DNA of 64,000 bases from Alphaproteobacteria bacterium (GCA_019635875.1 JAHBYP010000005.1:124001-188000); one strand, 5' to 3'. Counted from the first letter of the stretch, positions 44,810 through 55,761 are shown. Numbers and translations are program-made. The notes: generated by a model not told the origin, from the sequence alone.

Positions 44810-47566
44810 TCACCCGCTATTTCGCAACCCCGCCGCGATGCCGTTGATGCTGAGGTGGATGCCCTGCACGGTGGCGGGATCGTTGTCGCCGGCGCGGTGG
44901 CGTTTGAGCAGTTCGATCTGCACGTGGTTCAGCGGATCGATATAGGGAAAGCGGTTGCGGATCGAGCGCGCCAGCAGGGGATTGCGCTCCAGCAGGGTTT
45001 TCTGGCCGGTGATGGTGCAGACCGCGTCGATCGCGGCCCGCCACTCGGCCCGCACGCGGCCGAAGATGGAGCCGCGCAGCGCCTCGTCGGCGACCAGCTC
45101 GGCGTAGCGCGAAGCGATGGCGATGTCGCTCTTGGCCAGCACCATGTCCATGTTCGACAGCACGGTGCGGAAGAACGGCCAATCCGCGTGCATCGCCTGC
45201 AGCCGCGCCATGCCGTCGGCATGCGCCGCGACAAAGGCCTGCACCGCCGCGCCGAAGCCGTACCAGCCCGGCAGCATCAGCCGGCACTGCGCCCAGCTGA
45301 AAACCCACGGAATCGCCCGCAGATCCTCGATGCGCTGCTTCTGCGAGCGCGATGCCGGACGGCTGCCGATGTTGAGATTGGCGATCTCGCCCAGCACGGT
45401 CGATTCGCGGAAATAGCGGTCGAAGCCCTCGGTCTCGTAGACCAGCGCGCGATAGGCGCCGAAGGCGTGCGCCGACAGCTCTTCCATGACGGCGATATGC
45501 TCGTCCGGCGGCGGCTGGTCGGCGTCGAGCAGACTGGCCTCGAGCGTTGCCGCCGCCAGCGTCTCGAGATTGCGCCGGCCGACCTCGGCGTTGGAGTACT
45601 TGCCGGCGATCACCTCGCCCTGCTCGGTGATGCGGATCGCACCCTGCACCGCGCCCGGCGGCTGGGCGAGGATCGCCTCGTAGCTCGGCCCTCCGCCGCG
45701 CCCGACCGAGCCGCCGCGGCCATGGAACAGGCGCAGCCCGACGCCGTGGCGCTTGAAGAGGTCGACCAGCACCAGCTCTGCCTTGTAGAGTTCCCAGGTC
45801 GAGGTGAGATAGCCGCCATCCTTGTTGCTGTCGGAGTAACCCAGCATCACTTCCTGGACGCCGCCGCGCGAGACCAGCAGGCGGCGATAGGCCGGCAGGC
45901 CGAGCAGCTCGTCCATGATCGGGCCGCAGCGCTGCAGATCGCCGATGGTCTCGAACAGCGGCACGATATCGACCTCGAGGCGGCCCTCGCGCGGCCGCAG
46001 CAGACCGACCTCCCGGAGCAGCACCGCGACCTCCAGGATGTCCGAAACGCTGTCGGCCTTGGAGATCACGTAGTGCGGCATGGCGGCGGCGCCGTAGCGC
46101 CGGTGCGCATCGGCGGCGACGCGCAGCATGTCGAGCTCGGTGGCCGTATCCTCGCCATAGGCCTGATAGGCCGATGCCAGTGGCCGCATGCTGGCGAGCT
46201 CGCCCACCAGCAGCGCCGCGCGCTCGGGCTCGGGGAGCGCCAGATAGTCGTCGCACGTGCCCGCCGCCTCGAGCAGCTCGGCCATGACACGCTCGTGCAC
46301 GTCGGAATTCTGGCGGATGTCGAGCGCCGCGAGATGGAAGCCGAAGACGTCGACCGCACGGCGCAACGCGCGCAGCCGGCCGCGCGCCAGACCGAGCGAG
46401 CCGTGCCCGCTCAGCGACTGGTCGATGGCGTCGAGATCGGCCTTCAGCGCGGCGGCCGATTCGTAGGGCGGTGCCGGCGCGACCGGCGGTACCGGCGCCG
46501 CCATGCCGTCGAGCGCCTGCGCCGTCGCCGCCAGCCGGGCGTAGATGCCGACGATGGCGCGGCGGTAGGGCTCGTCCTGGCGCTCCGGCGCGCGATCAGG
46601 CGAGGCCTCGACCAACGCGCCGAGGGCATCGGAGATCGCGACGACGCGCCCGTCGAGCGACAGTTCACTACCCAGGCGATGCAGCTCGTCGAGATAGAAC
46701 CGCAGCGCGCGCTGGCTTTGCATCGACAGCGCCTGGCGCGTGACCTCGGCGGTGACGTAGGGGTTGCCGTCGCGATCGCCGCCCATCCAGCTGCCCATGC
46801 GCAGGAAGGACGGCACCTCGATGTCCTGCCACTGGGGGACGGCGGCCAGTCGGTCCTCGAGGTCGGCGTAGAACGCCGGCAGCGCGTGGAGGAAGGTGTG
46901 GTCGTAATAGGCCAGCCCGTTGGCGACCTCGTCGATCACGCGCAGGCGCGAGCCGCGCAGGATGCTGGTCTGCCACAGGGTGAGCACGGCACGACGCAGC
47001 GCGCGGCGGTTGGCGGTCAGCTCATCGGGCGTGAACTGGATGCGGTCGCGCTCGTCGAGCAGGTGCGCGATCTCCATCTCGCGGTCGATCGAGCTCTTGC
47101 GGCGGATCTCGGTGGGATGCGCCGTCAGCACCGGACCGACGAGCGCCCTTTCGAAGAACGCCTGCAGCCGCTCGCGCGACACGCCGGCCTCGCGCGCCCG
47201 GCCGAGCGTATAGGCCATCGAGCCCGGCCGCGGCGGCGCCTTGGCCAGCGCATAGGTGCGCGTGCGCCTGATATGGTGCTGGTCCTCGGCGATGTTGGCG
47301 AGGTGCGAGAAATAGCCGAAGGCACGGATGATGCGGATCGCCTGCCCCGTCGGCAGGTTGCTCATGATCGCCTGCAGCTCGCGGCGGGCGGCCTCGTCGG
47401 CTTCGCGGTGGAACTGCACGCCGGTGCGCCGGATGCGCTCGACCAGCTCGAACACCTGATCACCCTCCTGGGCGCGCACCGTATCGCCCAGGATGCGGCC
47501 CAGCAGCCGGATGTCGTAGCGCAGCGGGAGGTCTTTCTCGGGTGTCACGGCCTGGTTCGGTTCCAT
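44810..47566 (-). CDS. ppc: Phosphoenolpyruvate carboxylase
   Basis: A 918-residue enzyme of typical length that makes oxaloacetate from PEP and bicarbonate. It has the active-site His in [12 protein letters not shown], the lysine/arginine motif [17 protein letters not shown], the catalytic [14 protein letters not shown] and the C-terminal [12 protein letters not shown]. The start at 47566 follows an ACGGAGACGG site; ATG 47611 upstream would add 15 residues with no parallel in the family. It is convergent with the MocA-like gene and divergent from the cupin gene. It probably supplies C4 acids for growth on acetyl-CoA-yielding substrates. Confidence 0.95.
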   Translation of the reverse strand: MEPNQAVTPEKDLPLRYDIRLLGRILGDTVRAQEGDQVFELVERIRRTGVQFHREADEAARRELQAIMSNLPTGQAIRIIRAFGYFSHLANIAEDQHHIRRTRTYALAKAPPRPGSMAYTLGRAREAGVSRERLQAFFERALVGPVLTAHPTEIRRKSSIDREMEIAHLLDERDRIQFTPDELTANRRALRRAVLTLWQTSILRGSRLRVIDEVANGLAYYDHTFLHALPAFYADLEDRLAAVPQWQDIEVPSFLRMGSWMGGDRDGNPYVTAEVTRQALSMQSQRALRFYLDELHRLGSELSLDGRVVAISDALGALVEASPDRAPERQDEPYRRAIVGIYARLAATAQALDGMAAPVPPVAPAPPYESAAALKADLDAIDQSLSGHGSLGLARGRLRALRRAVDVFGFHLAALDIRQNSDVHERVMAELLEAAGTCDDYLALPEPERAALLVGELASMRPLASAYQAYGEDTATELDMLRVAADAHRRYGAAAMPHYVISKADSVSDILEVAVLLREVGLLRPREGRLEVDIVPLFETIGDLQRCGPIMDELLGLPAYRRLLVSRGGVQEVMLGYSDSNKDGGYLTSTWELYKAELVLVDLFKRHGVGLRLFHGRGGSVGRGGGPSYEAILAQPPGAVQGAIRITEQGEVIAGKYSNAEVGRRNLETLAAATLEASLLDADQPPPDEHIAVMEELSAHAFGAYRALVYETEGFDRYFRESTVLGEIANLNIGSRPASRSQKQRIEDLRAIPWVFSWAQCRLMLPGWYGFGAAVQAFVAAHADGMARLQAMHADWPFFRTVLSNMDMVLAKSDIAIASRYAELVADEALRGSIFGRVRAEWRAAIDAVCTITGQKTLLERNPLLARSIRNRFPYIDPLNHVQIELLKRHRAGDNDPATVQGIHLSINGIAAGLRNSG

Positions 47567-47663
47567 CGGCACCGTCTCCGTTCCCTCGGGAGCATTCCCT
47601 GCAAGCTTCATGCTAGCGCGATCACAGGCGCTGAACTAACGTTCAATGGCAAGGAGGCGTTTC

Positions 47664-48185
47664 ATGACCCATACGCTCGAGCAAATCGGCGCCGAGATTC
47701 GCGCCGCCCTGAAGGCCGATCCCGGCGCGGCAGGCAAGCAGGCGGTCTGCGCCATCGTGGCCAAGGTGCTGCGCGACGATGCGTTCATCGCCCGGCACCT
47801 GACGGCCGACCAGTGCAAGCCGCGCAAGGTGCTCTACGAGGACCCCGAGCTCGGCTTCTGCATTTGCGGGCACGTCTACGAGAAGCCGGCGCACGGCGCG
47901 CCACATGACCACGGCCCGAGCTGGGCGATCTATGGGCTGGCCGAGGGCGACACCGAGATGACCGACTGGCGCATCGTCAAGCAGGGCGACGAGACCTCGC
48001 CCTCGCTGGTCGAGCCGACGACGACCTACGTGATGAAGCCGGGCGACGCGCATTTCTACGACGTCGGCGTCGTGCACTCGCCCAAGCGCGACGGGCTCAC
48101 CCGCCTGGTGCGCATCGAGGGCAGCAACCTCGACCACATCAAACGCTCCAACATCAAGGCGGCCACGCCAGCGCCGGCCAAGTAA
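47664..48185 (+). CDS. Cupin of the cysteine-dioxygenase-like type
   Basis: A 173-residue cupin. The metal motif PHDHGPSWAIYGLAEGDTEM gives H-x-H and the distal residues, and HFYDVGVVHSP supplies the second His. It resembles thiol dioxygenases and the related cupins with three His. AAGGAGG precedes the ATG at 47664, which fixes the start. It lies 52-98 bases from the divergent ppc start and ends at a family C repeat. The substrate may be a thiol or another small acid. Confidence 0.82.
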   Translation: MTHTLEQIGAEIRAALKADPGAAGKQAVCAIVAKVLRDDAFIARHLTADQCKPRKVLYEDPELGFCICGHVYEKPAHGAPHDHGPSWAIYGLAEGDTEMTDWRIVKQGDETSPSLVEPTTTYVMKPGDAHFYDVGVVHSPKRDGLTRLVRIEGSNLDHIKRSNIKAATPAPAK

Positions 48186-48188
48186 AGC

Positions 48189-48313
48189 CTTCCCCCGCAG
48201 GGGGAAGGTGCCCGCAGGGCGGATGGGGGATGTCGAAGACGGACTCGGAGTGCCTTGAGGCATCCCCCATCTGTCAGCGCCTCGCGCTGCCACCTTTCCC
48301 CTCCGGGGAAGGT
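48189..48313. repeat. Compound hairpin repeat, family C copy 3 (reverse orientation)
   Basis: The end hairpins CCTTCCCCCGCAGGGGGAAGG and CCTTTCCCCTCCGGGGAAGG frame GGATGGGGGATGTCGAAGAC and CTTGAGGCATCCCCCAT. Its inner part is the complement of copies 1 and 2. It lies between the cupin and LLM genes. Confidence 0.85.
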
Positions 48314-48327
48314 AAGGGGAAGGACGC

Positions 48328-49281
48328 ATGCAGATCGGCTTCAACCTGCCGAATTCCGGTCCGCTGTCGGCGGTCGGCTCGATGCTCGACATCGCCGCCG
48401 CCGGCGAGGCGCTGGGCTTCGACTACCTGACGCTCACCGACCACGTCGTGCTGCCCGACACCAAGGTGCCCGGCTACCCCTACTCCGAGACCGGCGAGTT
48501 CTACGAAAGCGCGCCGATCGAGCGCCACGAGCAGCTGATCGCGATGGCCTACGTCGCGGCCAGGACGCAGCGCATCCGGCTGGTCGCCGCCGTCATGGTG
48601 GTGCCGCATCGTCCGGCGGTGCTGGCGGCCAAGATGCTGGCGACGCTCGACGTGCTGTCGGGCGGACGGCTGGTCGTCGGCATCGGCGCCGGCTGGCTCA
48701 AGTCCGAGTTCGACGCCGTCGTCACCACGCCCTTCGCGGAACGCGGTGCGGTGACCGACGAGTACATCGACGCCTTCCGCGTGCTGTGGCGCGAACCCTC
48801 GCCGCGCTTCGCCGGACGCTATGTCAATGTCGACGGCGTCGTGCTCGAGCCCAAGCCGTTGCAGCGCCCGCATCCGCCGATCTGGGTCGGCGGCGAGAGC
48901 GGGCCCTCGATGCGCCGCGCCGCGCGTGTCGGCGATGCGTGGTATCCGATCGGCTCGAACAACCAGCACCTGCTCGACACCTTGCCGCGCCTGCGCGCCG
49001 GCATCGCGCGCCTGCGCAAGCTCGCCGCCGAGCGCGGCCGCGATCCGCACTCCATCGGCGTCGCCTATCGCGTGAAGCGCTACGGCGCGGCGGTGCCGCC
49101 GCTGGCCAGCGACGGCGAGCGCCGACTGTTCTCGGGCAGCGACGCCGACGTCACCGCCGATCTGCGCGCGCTGCGCGACCTGGGCGTCACCGCCATCGAC
49201 ATCGATTTCGGCCGCCCGAGCGCCGCCGAGGTGATCGCCGAGATGCGCCGGTTCAAGGCCGAGATCATCGCGAAGATCTGA
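48328..49281 (+). CDS. LLM-class oxidoreductase, F420-type subgroup
   Basis: A 317-residue luciferase-like protein. MQIGFNLPNSGPLSAV, FDYLTLTDHVVLPD and LVVGIGAGWLKSEFDAV are marks of the TIGR03619-like F420/flavin oxidoreductases. WVGGESGPSMRRAARVGDAW is the C-terminal part. The start follows the family C repeat; no perfect ribosome site, though AAGGAC is near. It runs convergent with the maleate-isomerase-fold gene and overlaps its 3' end by 17 bases. Cofactor type (F420 or FMN) is not settled. Confidence 0.88.
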   Translation: MQIGFNLPNSGPLSAVGSMLDIAAAGEALGFDYLTLTDHVVLPDTKVPGYPYSETGEFYESAPIERHEQLIAMAYVAARTQRIRLVAAVMVVPHRPAVLAAKMLATLDVLSGGRLVVGIGAGWLKSEFDAVVTTPFAERGAVTDEYIDAFRVLWREPSPRFAGRYVNVDGVVLEPKPLQRPHPPIWVGGESGPSMRRAARVGDAWYPIGSNNQHLLDTLPRLRAGIARLRKLAAERGRDPHSIGVAYRVKRYGAAVPPLASDGERRLFSGSDADVTADLRALRDLGVTAIDIDFGRPSAAEVIAEMRRFKAEIIAKI

Positions 49282-50056
49282 GCAGCGCTCCGTATCCTTC
49301 GATCGGATCCTTCACGCCGGCGTGCCGCAGGCAGCGCCACAGGCTGGCCTGGTTGGCGGTCACGACAGGTCGTCCCAGTTCCTTCTCCAGCGCCGCGATG
49401 ATGCCCACGCAGCGAAAGCCGGTGCCGCCGATCAGCACGCCGTCGGCGGTGGGCGGGCACGCCGCCCTGATCTGCTCGTAGAGCGACTCGACGTCCTGCT
49501 CGAAGCCGAAGCCGCGCGGATAGAGTTCGACGGGCGGCACCTCGCGCCAGGTCGGGCCGGGATCCATGCGCAGATGGCCGGCCATCTCGACGCCGTGGTC
49601 GCGGAAGTAGCCCAGCGCCGCCTGCACCGTGCCGTCGGGGAACCACGGCGGCACGACGAGGAACGGCCGCTTCATGCCGCTGGCCGCGAGTGCTGCAAGG
49701 GTATCCTGGCCATTGGTCGTCACCAGCGCGCCGCCGCCCAGCGCCTGGCTCATCGCCGTCACGGCGGCATCGTCCCAGCCCTTGCCGCCGACGACGCTGC
49801 TGGAGGTGTGCGCCAGCACCACGGCCGACAGACGCATGCCGGCGAACTGCCGGCAACCCTTCGCGAGATCGTCGGCCAGCTCGACACCACTCCTGTCCGC
49901 GCGCCAGCGCGCCCAGGGCGTGTTGGCGGTGATGCGCGCGGCATGGATCGACACGCCAGGCGGTGCCATCGCCCACCACTCGGCTTCCGGCACCGCCTCG
50001 ACGCCGACGATGAACAGGCCGATGCGCGCGCGCGTACCCCAGTTGTCGTTCTGCAT
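49265..50056 (-). CDS. Maleate isomerase/Asp-Glu racemase-fold protein without catalytic cysteines
   Basis: A 263-residue protein of the arylmalonate-decarboxylase/maleate-isomerase group. VLAHTSSSVVGGKGW corresponds to the first active loop (normally A-C-T-S), where His83 replaces Cys. GVLIGGTGFRC is the second loop, normally S-C-T-N, where Gly211 stands in place of Cys. ANQASLWRCLR closes the family core. So the family fold is clear but both catalytic Cys are gone. Start ATG 50056. It is divergent from the SDR gene. A changed activity or a binding role is possible. Confidence 0.85.
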   Translation of the reverse strand: MQNDNWGTRARIGLFIVGVEAVPEAEWWAMAPPGVSIHAARITANTPWARWRADRSGVELADDLAKGCRQFAGMRLSAVVLAHTSSSVVGGKGWDDAAVTAMSQALGGGALVTTNGQDTLAALAASGMKRPFLVVPPWFPDGTVQAALGYFRDHGVEMAGHLRMDPGPTWREVPPVELYPRGFGFEQDVESLYEQIRAACPPTADGVLIGGTGFRCVGIIAALEKELGRPVVTANQASLWRCLRHAGVKDPIEGYGALLRSSR

Positions 50057-50123
50057 CACAACCAACCCCTCAGGCGACACGGGTCGAGTATAAGGTGATC
50101 GCACGGACGCGACAGAGGACCTG

Positions 50124-50897
50124 ATGATGATTCGACTCGACGGAAAGGCGGCACTGATCACCGGCGCGGGCCGCGGCCTGGGCGAAGGCGTGGCGCGCGC
50201 GATGGCCGCGCAGGGCGCTGCGGTGATGCTGATCGCGCGCGATGCGGCGGCGGTGCAGGCGGTGGCGCGCGAGATCACCGCATCGGGCGGCAAGGCCGAG
50301 GCGATGGCCTGCGACGTGTCGGACTACGCCGCCGTCGAGCGCGTCGTGGCGGCGACGCGGCAGAAGCTGGGCGGGCTCGACATCCTGGTCAACAACGCCG
50401 GCGTGATCGAGCCGATCGCCGAGCTGGCGACGTCGGACCCCGCCCTCTGGGCACAGAACATCCAGATCAACCTGGTCGGCGCCTACCACGTCGTGCGCGC
50501 GGTGATCGGCGGCATGCTGGAGGGCGGCGGCGGCACCATCGTCAACGTCTCCTCCGGCGCCGCCTACCGGCCGCTCGAGGGCTGGAGCGCCTATTGCTCG
50601 GGCAAGGCCGGGCTGGCGATGATGACGCGCGCCATCGCGCTGGAGAGCGAGGGCAAGGGCATCCGCGTCTTCGGCTTCTCGCCCGGCACGATCGACACCG
50701 CGATGCAGGTCAAGATCCGCGCCTCGGGCATCAACATGATCAGCCAGATCCCGCGCGCCAACCTCGCGCCGGTCGAGCACGCGGTGCGCGCGCTGATGTA
50801 CCTGTGCGACCCCGCCGCCGACGACCTGATCGGCCAGGACGCCTCGACGCGCGACGAGGCGCTGCGCAGGCGGGTCGGCCTTCCGCTGTCATCCTGA
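50124..50897 (+). CDS. SDR-family oxidoreductase
   Basis: A 257-residue classical SDR. ITGAGRGLGEGVARAM gives the cofactor loop, VNNAGVIEPI the NNAG motif, Ser lies in VNVSSGAAY and Tyr-Lys in WSAYCSGKAGLAM. The C-terminal half is normal. ATG 50124 and ATG 50127 stand together after GAGGAC. Its last codons end inside the left arm of a family A palindrome (50887-50953). Substrate unknown. Confidence 0.9.
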   Translation: MMIRLDGKAALITGAGRGLGEGVARAMAAQGAAVMLIARDAAAVQAVAREITASGGKAEAMACDVSDYAAVERVVAATRQKLGGLDILVNNAGVIEPIAELATSDPALWAQNIQINLVGAYHVVRAVIGGMLEGGGGTIVNVSSGAAYRPLEGWSAYCSGKAGLAMMTRAIALESEGKGIRVFGFSPGTIDTAMQVKIRASGINMISQIPRANLAPVEHAVRALMYLCDPAADDLIGQDASTRDEALRRRVGLPLSS

Positions 50898-50953
50898 GCG
50901 AAGCGAAGGATCCAGGGAAGATGACTGGATCCCTCGCTGCGTCCGGGATGACA
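50887..50953. repeat. Family A palindrome between convergent genes
   Basis: TGTCATCCTGAGCGAAGCGA and TCGCTGCGTCCGGGATGACA pair around a central AGGGAAGATGACT. It covers the stop of the SDR gene and lies before the end of livF on the other strand. Confidence 0.8.
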
Positions 50954-50962
50954 GGGGAGGCT

Positions 50963-51686
<724 letters not shown>

Positions 51687-51697
<11 letters not shown>

Positions 51698-52415
51698 GAT
51701 AGGCCTCCTGCACGCCCTTGTCGGCCATGACCTCCTGCGGCGTGCCCTCGCAGATGATGCGGCCGGCATCGAGGCACATCACGCGCTCGGAAAAGCGCAT
51801 CACCGCCTGCATGATGTGCTCGATCATGATCACCGTGATGCCTTCGGCGTTGAGCTTGCGCAGCACCTCGAGCACCTCCTCGACCTCGGCGCCGGCCAGT
51901 CCGGCCATCGCCTCGTCGGAGATCAGCAGCTTGGGCCGCGCCGCCATGGCACGCGCCAGCTCCAGCTTGCGAAGCTCGACCTGCGAGAGCTGGCTCGACA
52001 GCGCCTGCGCCTTGCCGGCCAGCCCGATCTTCTCGAGGATCACCATGACCTCGTCGTCGGCCTGGCGGCTCGACAGGCCGTGCCCGATCACCGCGAAGTC
52101 GATCGCCACCAGGAGGTTCTCGAGCACGGTCATCGACCTGAACGGCCGCGGCACCTGGAAGCTGCGCGCGATGCCGCGGCGCGTGCGCTGGTACGCCGGC
52201 AGCCAGCGCATCTCCTGGCCGAGGAAGCGGATCGAGCCGCTGTCGCTCGCCAGCACGCCCGAGATGCAGTTGATCAGCGTCGTCTTGCCCGAACCGTTGG
52301 GGCCGATCAGGCCGAAGCGCTCGCCCGGCCGGATGGCCAGCGAGATGTCCTGCAGCGCCGTGAATCCGCCGAAGCGCTTGGACACGTTGTCGACCTGCAG
52401 CAGCGCCTCGCTCAT
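51687..52415 (-). CDS. livG: Branched-chain-type ABC importer ATPase LivG with divergent signature
   Basis: A 242-residue ATPase: Walker A GPNGSGKTTLINC, Q-loop ARSFQVPRPFRSM, Walker B LLISDEAMAGL and the His switch IMIEHIMQAVM. The signature is unusual: LSQVELRKLELARAMA in place of LSGGQ/LSYGQ. Similar drift is known in the Liv-type G subunits, so it may still be active. Start ATG at 52415 overlaps the end of livM by ATGA. It is the second of four tightly packed transporter genes. Confidence 0.9.
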
Positions 52416-53362
52416 GGCCGGCCCCGCCGCCAGATCCGGCGCACCAGGCCGATGATGCCCTCGGGAGCCGCGACCACGAACAGCACAAGCATCACGCCCA
52501 GCACCAGCACGTTGATCTCCGAGGAGATGGTAACCGTGAGCAGCTGCTGCGTCGTCGCCAGCAGGATGGCGCCGACCACCGGGCCGATCCAGTGCGCGGT
52601 GCCGCCGATCAGCGACATCGCCAGCGCCGAGACCGAATAGTTGAGGTTGAACGCCGACGCCGGATCGGCGAACTGCAGGTACATCGCCGACGGTGCGCCG
52701 GCGGCGCACATCAGCGCGCCTGACAGCGCGCAGGCGCGCAGCTTCAGGTTCAGGGTCGGCACGCCCGAGCATTCGGCGGCGATCTCGTCGTCGCGCACCG
52801 CGCGCAGGCCGCGGCCCATGCCGGAGACCTGGATGTAGCGCGCCAGGCTCACCGCGATGACCACCAGGACGGCGGCCACGACGAACAGCATCTTGACGTA
52901 GGAGTCGAAGGGCGCCGTCGGCGGCGGGCGCAGCAGCTGCACGCCGGTGGCGCCGCCGACGAACTTCCAGTTGGTGATCAGCGTCTCGGCGATGATGATG
53001 ATGGCGACGGTGGCGATCGAGAAGAAGATGCCGCGCAGGCGCAATGTCAGCAGGCCGACACCCAGCCCCAGCGCGGCGCCGACCAGCGCCGCGGCCCCGA
53101 TCTGCAGATAGAGCGGCGCGTCGACGAACTTGACCAGCGCAACGGCGGTGTAGACGCCAATGCCGTAGAAGGCCGCCGTGCCGAAATTCACGTAGCCGGC
53201 GTAGCCGCCGAGGATGTTCCATGCCGTCGCCAGCACGACGAACTGCAGGATCACGAAGCCGGCGAAGAAGACGTACTCGTTGCCAATCGTGAACGCCGCG
53301 ACGATGGCCAGCGCGAGGAAGACGCCGGCGCCGATGATGAATGGCAGGGCGCGGGAACTCAT
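52412..53362 (-). CDS. livM: Branched-chain-type ABC importer permease LivM
   Basis: A 316-residue membrane protein with about 9 spans. NILGGYAGYVNFGTAAFYGIG is the typical start of the LivM core and GRGLRAVRDDEIAAECSGV the cytoplasmic loop that touches the ATPase. Ends overlap livG by four bases. It follows livH by 64 bases, with the only sizeable gap of the operon. The pore-forming partner of LivH. Confidence 0.92.
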   Translation of the reverse strand: MSSRALPFIIGAGVFLALAIVAAFTIGNEYVFFAGFVILQFVVLATAWNILGGYAGYVNFGTAAFYGIGVYTAVALVKFVDAPLYLQIGAAALVGAALGLGVGLLTLRLRGIFFSIATVAIIIIAETLITNWKFVGGATGVQLLRPPPTAPFDSYVKMLFVVAAVLVVIAVSLARYIQVSGMGRGLRAVRDDEIAAECSGVPTLNLKLRACALSGALMCAAGAPSAMYLQFADPASAFNLNYSVSALAMSLIGGTAHWIGPVVGAILLATTQQLLTVTISSEINVLVLGVMLVLFVVAAPEGIIGLVRRIWRRGRP

Positions 53363-53426
53363 ATCTTCCCCCCAAGGGCGCGCTTGCGCGACTGGAGGTA
53401 AGGGAAGGTATCGGCGATTGCCCCCT

Positions 53427-54299
53427 TCATCGCCCGAACAGCCCCTGCGGGCGCACGCCGAGGATCAGCAGCAGCAGCGTGAAGGAGATCGCCGGCGCCC
53501 AGGAGGCGCCGAACAGCGTCAGCACGATGGTCTCGGCGATGCCCAGGATCAGGCCGGCGACCAGCGTGCCGGACATGCTGCCCAGCCCGGCCATCACCAC
53601 CACGCAGAAGGTGCGGCCGATATAGGCGCGATCGAGCGTCGGCTCGACTGGCTGGACGATGATCAGCAGGGCACCGGCGAGAGCGGCGACCGCGGTGGCG
53701 ATGCCGAAGGCCCACTGCTTGATGCGCACGGGATTGGCGCCCATCAGCCGCAGCGCTTCCTCGTCCTGGGCCACGGCGCGAATGGCGCGGCCGAGAAAGG
53801 TCCTGGCGAAGTACACCGCCAGCGCCAGCGACAACAGCAGCGCGATGGCGAAGGCTGCGAGCATGCGCATGGGGATGCGGATATCGAGGATCTCGACGCT
53901 CTTGCCGATGTAGAAGGCCTGCACCGTGCGCTGATCGACGCCGAAGGCGATGATGATGCAGACCTCGATGATGAAGACGACGCCGAAGAAGAAGGCCAGG
54001 CCGCGCACCCCCGCCTGGCTGCCGCGCCTCTCGAAGGTCTCGTGATAGAAGCGGTAGAGCGCGACGCCGATCACGAAGAACAGCGGCATCAGGATCAGGC
54101 CGGCGACGATCGGGTCGATACCGAAGTCGCCCAGCAGCCAGGCACCGTACGACGCCAGCACCAGCAGCGCTGGATGCGCGACGTTGGGCACGTCGAGCAG
54201 GCCGAACGAGATTGACAGCCCGATGCTGACGGCGGCGTAGAAGCAGCCCACCATCGCGCCCAGCACGATGGCGTCGAGCAGCAATTCCCAGGAGAACAT
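53427..54299 (-). CDS. livH: Branched-chain-type ABC importer permease LivH
   Basis: A 290-residue membrane protein with about 8 spans. ISFGLLDVPNVAHPALLVL and GRAIRAVAQDEEALRLMGAN are the family marks, the latter being the EAA-like coupling loop. ATG at 54299. A family A palindrome separates it from the binding-protein gene upstream, so the receptor gene may be expressed at a different level. Confidence 0.92.
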   Translation of the reverse strand: MFSWELLLDAIVLGAMVGCFYAAVSIGLSISFGLLDVPNVAHPALLVLASYGAWLLGDFGIDPIVAGLILMPLFFVIGVALYRFYHETFERRGSQAGVRGLAFFFGVVFIIEVCIIIAFGVDQRTVQAFYIGKSVEILDIRIPMRMLAAFAIALLLSLALAVYFARTFLGRAIRAVAQDEEALRLMGANPVRIKQWAFGIATAVAALAGALLIIVQPVEPTLDRAYIGRTFCVVVMAGLGSMSGTLVAGLILGIAETIVLTLFGASWAPAISFTLLLLILGVRPQGLFGR

Positions 54300-54314
54300 C
54301 GGCTAGGCCACGGC

Positions 54315-54379
54315 TGTCATCCCGAGCGCAACGAGGGATCCAGGCCGACCCTGGATCCCTCGCTGCGCTCGGGATGACA
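54315..54379. repeat. Family A palindrome inside the Liv operon
   Basis: TGTCATCCCGAGCGCAACGA and TCGCTGCGCTCGGGATGACA make a stem of about 20 bp with one mismatch. It separates the binding protein from livH. An mRNA stem here could stabilise the upstream message that encodes the receptor. Confidence 0.85.
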
Positions 54380-54402
54380 ATCTCGCTGCAGTGGACAATG
54401 CG

Positions 54403-55656
54403 TCAGCCCTTGCGCGCCTTCTCGAAGGGCTGCACCAGGTCGCCGGTCTTCCACTTCTCGGGGAACAGGATGATCTGCTTCCCGGGATTGCGGAACTGCT
54501 CGAGGTTCTTGTCGACGACGCCGCGGTACTGCGCCATCAGGGTCGCCGATTCCTTGCGCTCGCCGTCGGCGGCAAAGGCGATCGGGCCGACGATGGTCGG
54601 CATCTCGCTGCTGCGCAGGAAGTCGGCGAGCTTCTTGTGATCGATCGACTTGGTCGCGGCCGCCGCCTGCTCGATCATCTGGCCCATGGCGTAGCCGAAG
54701 GGCGCCAGGTAGTAGCCCAGCGGATCGACCTTCGCCTCGACCGCGCGCTTCTGGTACTTGGCGAAGAACTCCTTCGACCCCGGGAACTCCATCGACTTCT
54801 CGGGCAGGTAGGAATTGTAGTTGACCACGCCGTTGAGCAGCGAGCCCATCGCCTCGGCGACGGCGCTGAACTGCAGGCCGACCATGCCGCCGCCAAACAC
54901 CTTGACGCTCTCGCCGACGCCGATCTCGTTGACGGCGCGCAGGAGGCCCGCCGAATCGGGCGGATAGGAGCAGACGAAGACCATGCCGGGCCGCGCCGCG
55001 CGGATCGCCCGCACCATGGCGGAGAACTCGACGGTGGCCGGCGGATAGCTCTGCTCGTAGACGACCTTGAGCTTCTTCTCCTCGGCGATCGCCTTGGCGA
55101 TCTTCAGGAGGTTCTGCGCGAATTCCTGGTCGGCGCCGATCAGCGCGATCGACTCCGCGCCCGACTTCATGCCGAGCTCGACGAAGGCGCGCGCCCAGGA
55201 ATCGGCCGGCCCCCAGGGCGCGTTGTTGAACCACTTGTCGTGCTTGACCGTGCGGTTCACCTGGAACGAGAAATTGCCCATCAGCAGCAGGTCGCGCTGC
55301 TTGACCATGGGCATGATCGGCGCCGTCGGTACCGTGGCATAGGGCGCGAAGATCAGGTCGACCTTGTCGACGTCGAGCAGCTTGGAGTAGATCGCCGGCG
55401 TCTCCGCCGCGCTCGACTTGTCGTCGTAGACGATCATCTCGACCTTGCGGCCGAGCAGCCCGCCCTTCTCGTTGATGTCGTCGCGCCAGACCTCGATGCC
55501 GAGCAGCGCCGACTTGCCGCCCGCCGCCAGGCCGCCGGTCAGCGGCATGCTCATGCCGATCTTGATCGGCCCACCCTGAGCCAGCGCCGGCAGCGGCAGG
55601 CCGGCGGCGAGGGCGCCGGCAACGGCGGTACGGCGACGAATGCGACCCATTCCCAT
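54403..55656 (-). CDS. Liv-type periplasmic substrate-binding protein
   Basis: A 417-residue receptor. RIRRRTAVAGALAAGL begins the signal peptide, with twin Arg, ending at ALAQGG. The mature start IKIGMSMPLTGGLAAGGKSA is the Peripla_BP_6 hallmark, then YDDKSSAAETPAIYSKL and PYATVPTAP. GGAGGAAGC precedes the ATG at 55656. It delivers ligand to LivHMGF. The binding pocket cannot be read by eye; amide or aromatic acid ligands are plausible next to the racemase-like and deacetylase genes. Confidence 0.92.
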   Translation of the reverse strand: MGMGRIRRRTAVAGALAAGLPLPALAQGGPIKIGMSMPLTGGLAAGGKSALLGIEVWRDDINEKGGLLGRKVEMIVYDDKSSAAETPAIYSKLLDVDKVDLIFAPYATVPTAPIMPMVKQRDLLLMGNFSFQVNRTVKHDKWFNNAPWGPADSWARAFVELGMKSGAESIALIGADQEFAQNLLKIAKAIAEEKKLKVVYEQSYPPATVEFSAMVRAIRAARPGMVFVCSYPPDSAGLLRAVNEIGVGESVKVFGGGMVGLQFSAVAEAMGSLLNGVVNYNSYLPEKSMEFPGSKEFFAKYQKRAVEAKVDPLGYYLAPFGYAMGQMIEQAAAATKSIDHKKLADFLRSSEMPTIVGPIAFAADGERKESATLMAQYRGVVDKNLEQFRNPGKQIILFPEKWKTGDLVQPFEKARKG

Positions 55657-55761
55657 GGCAGCTTCCTCCACGACATCTTCATTTTTCGTCCGACAGCATA
55701 GGCGCACGGCCGCGCCGCGTCCATTGGCCCGGGACTTGCCATGTGTCCCACGGGAGGAGTC

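Noticed and set aside
44129-47908. A plus-strand open frame of 1259 codons
   Set aside because: It is a shadow of the MocA-like gene, then the antisense of PEP carboxylase and the cupin region. Low complexity, no recognisable motif.
48328-49281. Assigning F420 as the certain cofactor of the LLM protein
   Set aside because: Subgroup similarity alone cannot tell F420 from FMN, and no F420 genes are visible.
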